From contig JACQAO010000030.1 of NCBI GenBank assembly GCA_016194935.1, positions 1-37,549 of the forward strand: a stretch of 37,549 bases of DNA, in the 5' to 3' direction. This DNA is from Betaproteobacteria bacterium. GTDB lineage: Bacteria > Pseudomonadota > Gammaproteobacteria > Burkholderiales > Rhodocyclaceae. Below the pieces are notes generated by a model. It was not told the origin of the DNA, did not search any database, and worked only from the letters and a program-made list of their open reading frames with translations. The position numbers and the translations under genes are program-made. Of this stretch, positions 33,259-37,549 are shown in pieces; position 1 is the stretch's first letter, and each line of letters opens with the position of its first letter.

Positions 33259-34335
33259 TTAACCGAAATGCCGGGCGAGTGTCTCGGCATAAGGCGGGCG
33301 GAGGATGCCTCGTTCGGTGATAAAGCCTGCGATCAGCGCATGCGGCGTTACGTCGAAAGCCGGATTGAGCGCCTTCGCACCCTGCGGAGCGGTTCGATGC
33401 GTCCCGCAAAACAGCACCTCGTCGGCTGCGCGTTCTTCGATGACGATTGCATCGCCGCGAGCGGTTTGCAAGTCGACGGTGGAAGACGGGCAGGCGACGT
33501 AGAAAGGAATCTTGAAATGCTGCGCCAGAATCGCTACGCCCAGGGTACCGATTTTATTGGCCGCGTCCCCGTTGGCCGCGACGCGGTCGCAGCCGACGAT
33601 GCAGATGTCGATCAGCCCTTGCGACATCACATGTGCGGCCATGCTGTCGCAGATCAGCGTGACATCCAGCCCGGCCTGCTGCAACTCCCAGGTGGTGAGG
33701 CGGGCGCCCTGCAACAGGGGGCGCGTCTCGTCGGCGTAAATCCTGAAATTGATGCCGCGCGCATGCGCCAGATACAGCGGCGCGGTGGCTGTGCCGAGTT
33801 CGGAAGTGGCGAGCGCGCCGGCGTTGCAATGCGTCAGCACCCCCGCCCCGGCATGGATCAATTGCAAGCCGTGTTCCCCGATGGCGCGACAGATGGCCTG
33901 ATCTTCGGCATGGATGCGGCATGCTTCTTCGACGAGAAGTTCATAAAGCTGCGCAGCGCTGCCAGTCTGGCCCGACTGAGCTTTGGCAAAATCCGTCATG
34001 CGCTTGAGCGACCAGCCAAGATTGACGGCGGTTGGCCGGGAGGAATTCAAATACGCGGCTTTCTCTTTGAGCATCCCGAAAAACTCGGCCAGGGGACGCT
34101 CCCGGAAAGGCCGCATGCCGACCAGCAAACCATAGGCAGCCGCCACGCCGATGGCCGGCGCGCCGCGCACCTTGAGCTGCTGGATGGATTCCCAGACTTG
34201 CTCAATCGTCTCCTGGCGGTTTTCGACAATCTCGCCGGGCAGACGGGTCTGGTCGAGAATAAACAGTTCACCGTCTACCCAGCGTAGGCTGCGTGCCACG
34301 TTGTAGCCGGTGACATTTTTCGATTCGTCAAGCAA
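33259..34335 (-). CDS. mtnA: S-methyl-5-thioribose-1-phosphate isomerase
   Basis: Aldose-ketose isomerase of the methionine salvage pathway, 358 residues, eIF2B-like fold. Catalytic Cys170 lies in GVLTHCNAGALATSELG and Asp250 in VGCDRVAANGDAANKIGT; the N-terminal QLKVRGAPAIGVAAAYGLL is diagnostic. The start is TTG 34335 with no ATG available nearby upstream in frame. No other salvage genes (mtnB, mtnC, mtnD) are in the window; it sits upstream of msbA on the same strand and diverges from lutA, with 150 bases between. Some relatives act on other ribose-phosphate analogues, but the motifs fit MtnA. Confidence 0.94.
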   Translation of the reverse strand: MLDESKNVTGYNVARSLRWVDGELFILDQTRLPGEIVENRQETIEQVWESIQQLKVRGAPAIGVAAAYGLLVGMRPFRERPLAEFFGMLKEKAAYLNSSRPTAVNLGWSLKRMTDFAKAQSGQTGSAAQLYELLVEEACRIHAEDQAICRAIGEHGLQLIHAGAGVLTHCNAGALATSELGTATAPLYLAHARGINFRIYADETRPLLQGARLTTWELQQAGLDVTLICDSMAAHVMSQGLIDICIVGCDRVAANGDAANKIGTLGVAILAQHFKIPFYVACPSSTVDLQTARGDAIVIEERAADEVLFCGTHRTAPQGAKALNPAFDVTPHALIAGFITERGILRPPYAETLARHFG

Positions 34336-34485
34336 AGCAACGTCCTCGTGGAAACGGTTGAATATGGGGATGGAACATACCCGAGTTGGCGGCGGGAATC
34401 CAGAACCTAACCACTGCCCTTGACAGTCCGGCAGGGGTGATGCAGTGTTGCGACAAGTTTGTCTATGGATAATGGGATCATATCA

Positions 34486-35229
34486 ATGCGCGTCGGTTTG
34501 TTCGTAACTTGCCTGGTGGACATGATGCGCCCGCGCATCGGCTTTGCCACACTGAAGCTACTGGAAGATGCCGGCTGCGAAGTGGTTGTGCCGCAAACGC
34601 AGACTTGTTGCGGCCAGCCGGCCTACAACTCGGGTGATCGCGCAGGAGCACGCAGCCTGGCGGAAAAACTGCTAGCCGAGTTTGAGGACTGCGACTATGT
34701 GGTGGCGCCGTCCGGTTCCTGTGCCGGCATGGTACGCACCCACTACGCCGATCTCGTCGCCGATGATCCGGCGTTGGCGCGGCGCATGGCGGCGCTCTCG
34801 GCGAAGACTTACGAGCTCACCGACTTCCTCGTCAATGTTGCCAAATTCGAGCACATTCCAGGCAACTACGCGGGCCACCCAATCAACCTCACCTATCACG
34901 ATGCCTGCGCCGGCTTGCGCGAGCTGGGCGTCAAGACGCAGCCGCGCGCGTTGCTGGCGCAACTGCCCGGCGTTACGCTGAGCGAGATGCCGGGCGCCGA
35001 GGAGTGCTGTGGTTTCGGCGGTGCTTTCTCGGTCAAGTTCGGAGAAATTTCCGCGGCCATCGCCGAGAAAAAATGCGACAGCATCCGCGCGACTGGAGCT
35101 GCTGCCGTGGTCAGCGGCGATCTCGGCTGCCTGCTGAATATCGAGGGCAAGCTGCGCCGCATGGGCGACGAGGCTACGCGGGTGCTGCATATCGCCGAGG
35201 CGTTGACCGAATTCGCAGGCGAGTCCTGA
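34486..35229 (+). CDS. lutA: Lactate utilization protein LutA/LldE (CCG-domain Fe-S protein)
   Basis: 247-residue subunit of the LutABC complex that oxidises L-lactate to pyruvate. It has the two cysteine-rich CCG modules of the family: PQTQTCCGQPAYNSGDR (36-52) and MPGAEECCGFGGAFSVKFGE toward the C-terminus, with LTYHDACAGLRELG between them. These bind an iron-sulfur or heterodisulfide-reductase-like cluster. ATG 34486 (MRVGLFVTCL) is the usual family start; ATG 34465 and TTG 34459 would extend it. A consensus -35 TTGACA lies at 34420-34425 but without a good -10. Its TGA overlaps the lutB ATG by one base. Confidence 0.94.
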   Translation: MRVGLFVTCLVDMMRPRIGFATLKLLEDAGCEVVVPQTQTCCGQPAYNSGDRAGARSLAEKLLAEFEDCDYVVAPSGSCAGMVRTHYADLVADDPALARRMAALSAKTYELTDFLVNVAKFEHIPGNYAGHPINLTYHDACAGLRELGVKTQPRALLAQLPGVTLSEMPGAEECCGFGGAFSVKFGEISAAIAEKKCDSIRATGAAAVVSGDLGCLLNIEGKLRRMGDEATRVLHIAEALTEFAGES

Positions 35230-36659
35230 TGGAAATCCGCTCCATGCATTTCAAGGCGCGCGCCGGCCAGAAGCTGACCGATGTGGTGTTGCAGCAGAAT
35301 CTGAAGAAGGGCAAGAGCAAGTTTGTCGATATGCGCGCCCAGGCCATCGTCGAGATCGACGATTTCGAGGCGACCCGTGTAGCGGCGAAAGTGTTACGCG
35401 ACCGCACCTTGGACAATCTCGACCTGTGGCTGGAACAGTTCGAACGGCAGGCCACTGCGCGTGGCGCGAGCGTGCTGTGGGCCAAAGACGGCGCAGAGAT
35501 CTGCCAACTGACAATAGACATCGCGCGCCGCCACGGCGTCACCAAGGCGACCAAGTCGAAGTCCATGCTGTCCGAGGAGGCCGGCCTCAACCAGGCGCTG
35601 GAAGCCGCCGGGATACAGCCGGTGGAGACCGACCTGGGCGAGTACATCCTGCAAATCAACGGCAACGAACCGCCCTCGCACATCATCGCGCCGGTATTCC
35701 ACAAGAGCAAGGAAGAAATCTCTGCCCTGTTCGCCCGCATCCATCGGCGTCCCGCCCTCACCGACATCCAGGCTCTGACGCGCGAGGCGCGCGAAATTCT
35801 GCGACCGCACTTTCTCGACGCCGGGATGGGCATTTCCGGCGGGAATTTCCTCATCGCCGAGACCGGCTCTGTGGCGCTGGTCACCAACGAAGGCAATGGC
35901 CGCATGGTGACCACGCTGCCCAAAGTGCATGTGGTAATTACCGGCATCGAGAAAGTCATTGCTACGCTGGAAGATTTGTCCACCCTGATGCGCCTGCTGC
36001 CACGCTCCGCCACCGGTCAATCCATCTCCAATTATTTCTCCGTGCTGACCGGCGTGAAGCAGCCGGGCGAGAGCGACGGCCCCGAGCACCTGTACTTCAT
36101 CCTGGTCGACAGCGGTCGCGCCGATATGGTCGGCGGCGACTTCGCCGAGATGCTGCGATGCATCCGCTGCGGCGCCTGCATGAACCACTGCCCGGTGTAC
36201 CAGTCCGTCGGCGGACATGCTTACGGCTGGGTGTATCCAGGGCCGATGGGCTCGATCCTGACGCCACTGTTTACCGGCTTGGAAAATTCCCTCGACCTGC
36301 CGCAGGCCGCCACACTGTGCAACCAGTGCGGCGTCGTCTGCCCGGTCAAGATTCCGCTGCCCGATCTGTTGCGCAAACTGCGCGAGCAACAGATGGAGCG
36401 CCGCCTGCGTCCGCTTGTCGAACGCCTGGCGCTCAAGGCGTGGGCCTGGCTGGCGCAACATCCCCGGCTCTACGCACTGGGCGCGAAGCTCGGCGTGCGC
36501 TACCTGAAATGGCTGGCCCACGACGGCGCACGCAACGACCGCATCCGCGTACTCGGCCTGGCGCCGGAATGGACGCTGGGCCGCGACTTCCCCGCACCCG
36601 AAGGGAAAACTTTCCGCGAGCTGTACACTTCGTATGCAGCACGGAAAGAAAACCCATGA
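35229..36659 (+). CDS. lutB: Lactate utilization iron-sulfur protein LutB/LldF
   Basis: 476-residue ferredoxin-like subunit of the lactate oxidation complex. The N-terminal LUD domain (about 60-290) contains GGNFLIAETGSVALVTNEGN. The C-terminal half binds two clusters: Cys311, 314, 317 and 321 (RCIRCGACMNHCPVYQSVGG) and Cys364, 367 and 371 (LCNQCGVVCPVKIPLPDLLR). The ATG overlaps the lutA stop (TGATG) and the gene ends overlapping lutC (ATGA), a compact operon. An alternative ATG lies five codons later. Electrons probably pass to the respiratory chain. All cluster cysteines are present. Confidence 0.96.
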   Translation: MEIRSMHFKARAGQKLTDVVLQQNLKKGKSKFVDMRAQAIVEIDDFEATRVAAKVLRDRTLDNLDLWLEQFERQATARGASVLWAKDGAEICQLTIDIARRHGVTKATKSKSMLSEEAGLNQALEAAGIQPVETDLGEYILQINGNEPPSHIIAPVFHKSKEEISALFARIHRRPALTDIQALTREAREILRPHFLDAGMGISGGNFLIAETGSVALVTNEGNGRMVTTLPKVHVVITGIEKVIATLEDLSTLMRLLPRSATGQSISNYFSVLTGVKQPGESDGPEHLYFILVDSGRADMVGGDFAEMLRCIRCGACMNHCPVYQSVGGHAYGWVYPGPMGSILTPLFTGLENSLDLPQAATLCNQCGVVCPVKIPLPDLLRKLREQQMERRLRPLVERLALKAWAWLAQHPRLYALGAKLGVRYLKWLAHDGARNDRIRVLGLAPEWTLGRDFPAPEGKTFRELYTSYAARKENP

Positions 36660-37309
36660 GCTCCCGCGCAGACATTCTTGGACGCATCCGCGCCAGGCTG
36701 GGCCGTAACGACGACAACGCCGTCAGTGGGCAGGCCGCGCTGGCAGCCTATCTGGCGGCGCGTCCGCAAGGCCCGCGACCGAATATCGAGGGCGACCTGG
36801 TCGCCCGCTTCCGCGCGAAATCCGAACTGTTGTCGAGCACGGTCGAAGCAGTTGACACCCTGCAACAAGTACCCCAGGCCGTCGCCCGCTACCTGGCAAG
36901 TCATGCACTGCCGCGCCAGGCGGTGTGCTGGCCCGAACTGGCCGATCTGCCCTGGCGTCAGGCAGGCATCGCAGCCGAGGCGCGCGCTGTCACCGGCAGC
37001 GATCTGGTCGGTATCACCGGCTGTTTCTGCGCCCTCGCCGAAACCGGCACGCTGATGCTCTGTTCCGGCCCCGCCACACCGGCGGCGACCAGCCTGCTGC
37101 CGGAAACCCACATCGCCATCGTCCCTGCCGCGCGCATCGTCGCCGGCATGGAAGACGCATGGAACCTGGCGCGCGCCGAGCTGGGCGAGCTGCCCCGCGC
37201 CGTAAATTTCATCTCCGGCCCCTCGCGCACCGGCGACATCGAGCAAACCATCGTACTCGGCGCGCACGGGCCGTACCGGGTGCATATCGTCATCGTCAGT
37301 GACCAATAA
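36656..37309 (+). CDS. lutC: Lactate utilization protein LutC/LldG (LUD domain)
   Basis: 217-residue LUD (DUF162) domain protein, third subunit of the LutABC complex. The N-terminal MSSRADILGRIRARLGRND is typical. The LUD core shows GITGCFCALAETGTLMLCSG and TSLLPETHIAIVPAARIVAG, ending with FISGPSRTGDIEQTIVLGAH and GPYRVHIVIV. The ATG overlaps the lutB TGA. No terminator is obvious after the TAA. No lactate permease or LutR is present in the window. Confidence 0.95.
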   Translation: MSSRADILGRIRARLGRNDDNAVSGQAALAAYLAARPQGPRPNIEGDLVARFRAKSELLSSTVEAVDTLQQVPQAVARYLASHALPRQAVCWPELADLPWRQAGIAAEARAVTGSDLVGITGCFCALAETGTLMLCSGPATPAATSLLPETHIAIVPAARIVAGMEDAWNLARAELGELPRAVNFISGPSRTGDIEQTIVLGAHGPYRVHIVIVSDQ

Positions 37310-37549
37310 TTTGACTGTGTCATTTAAGTGACCTCACGTTCCCGCAGCAAGGACATTGCCTGAGTTTTTCTGTGATGGCTGCGGCGATCAGAACGCGAAG
37401 CGTTGGAGTCGAATCGGGTACATGGCGTTGGGTACGCTGGCCGGCCACGAGGAATGTAATCTTCGGATAGGGCAAGCGTTTTTGGCAGGACACGGTTTTT
37501 TTTGGAGTCACTGTGAGTACCCTCTGGGGCATACATGAGACGATGTTGC
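37310..37549. other. Unassigned 3' end of the window
   Basis: After lutC there are 240 bases with no supported gene. A near-palindrome GTCATTTAAGTGAC (37319-37332) lies just after the stop. A T8 run followed by GGAG near 37496-37507 could precede a gene starting beyond the window. Short open frames on both strands have no ribosome-binding site and no recognisable family. Confidence 0.3.

Noticed and set aside
31808-33262. 484-codon plus-strand frame opposite msbA
   Set aside because: Shadow of msbA; its His/Gln/Arg-rich composition reflects codon structure of the real gene.
33220-34287. 355-codon plus-strand frame opposite mtnA
   Set aside because: Antisense to catalytic residues of mtnA and without family similarity.
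35394-36521. 375-codon minus-strand frame opposite lutB
   Set aside because: It lies across the conserved iron-sulfur motifs of lutB and has no motif of its own.
37320-37536. Short minus-strand frames with a CPCCGN motif at the window end, considered as a transposase fragment
   Set aside because: The cysteine pair is at the very C-terminus, there is no ribosome-binding site and no other transposase feature.

Overview
The window reads as chromosomal DNA of a GC-rich betaproteobacterium. This is inferred from gene content and order: dapF–DUF484–xerC, a PP0621-family gene followed by pilS–pilR–ampD, an AlgP-like Lys/Ala/Pro histone H1-like protein, and GTP-type PEP carboxykinase. A Rhodocyclales- or Nitrosomonadales-type degrader fits best, but no rRNA or marker gene in the window settles the order. 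No tRNA, rRNA, CRISPR array, integrase island or complete insertion sequence was found.

Layout. 1-6.6 kb (minus strand): the 3' part of the locus is xerC (cut by the window edge), DUF484, dapF and a LivK-type binding protein. A second LivK paralogue with its own terminator, an exported cupin, an azoreductase and a TetR repressor lie upstream. 6.7-12.8 kb (minus): a tightly overlapped operon livH-livM-livG-livF-fadD-echA couples an ABC importer to acyl-CoA ligation and hydration. At 13.1-14.3 kb a cyclopropane-fatty-acid synthase is read on the plus strand. 14.3-17.1 kb (minus): a thiolase followed by a FadB-like protein that has lost its NAD-binding domain and carries short in-frame repeat insertions. 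17.3-21 kb (plus): PP0621, pilS, pilR and ampD. 21-22.8 kb: a leader-like region, the histone H1-like gene and a DUF302 protein. 22.8-29.4 kb: an aminotransferase and pckG (minus) diverge from maeB and a patatin lipase (plus), so the PEP/pyruvate/oxaloacetate node sits around one intergenic region. 29.5-30.6 kb: a PBP7-type endopeptidase with a microsatellite tail, then a 103-bp palindromic element. 30.7-34.3 kb (minus): mtnA, msbA and a broken IclR regulator. 34.5-37.3 kb (plus): lutABC for lactate oxidation.

Taken together, the genes suggest growth on organic or fatty/aromatic acids: uptake (Liv), CoA activation (FadD), beta-oxidation (EchA, FadB-like, thiolase), lactate oxidation (LutABC) and gluconeogenic entry (MaeB, PckG). 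Type IV pilus regulation (PilSR), wall recycling (AmpD, PBP7) and lipid A export (MsbA) are housekeeping.

No complete new multi-gene defence or metabolic system is evident. The most unusual signals are small: a 27-bp in-frame repeat found in three copies at GCTGG sites of a remodelled fadB-like gene, an 11-G tract at the ribosome-binding site of cfa, a 103-bp element with perfect 18-bp inverted ends, and a matched pair of TetR operators. All functional assignments rest on reading motifs by eye; no database search was run.
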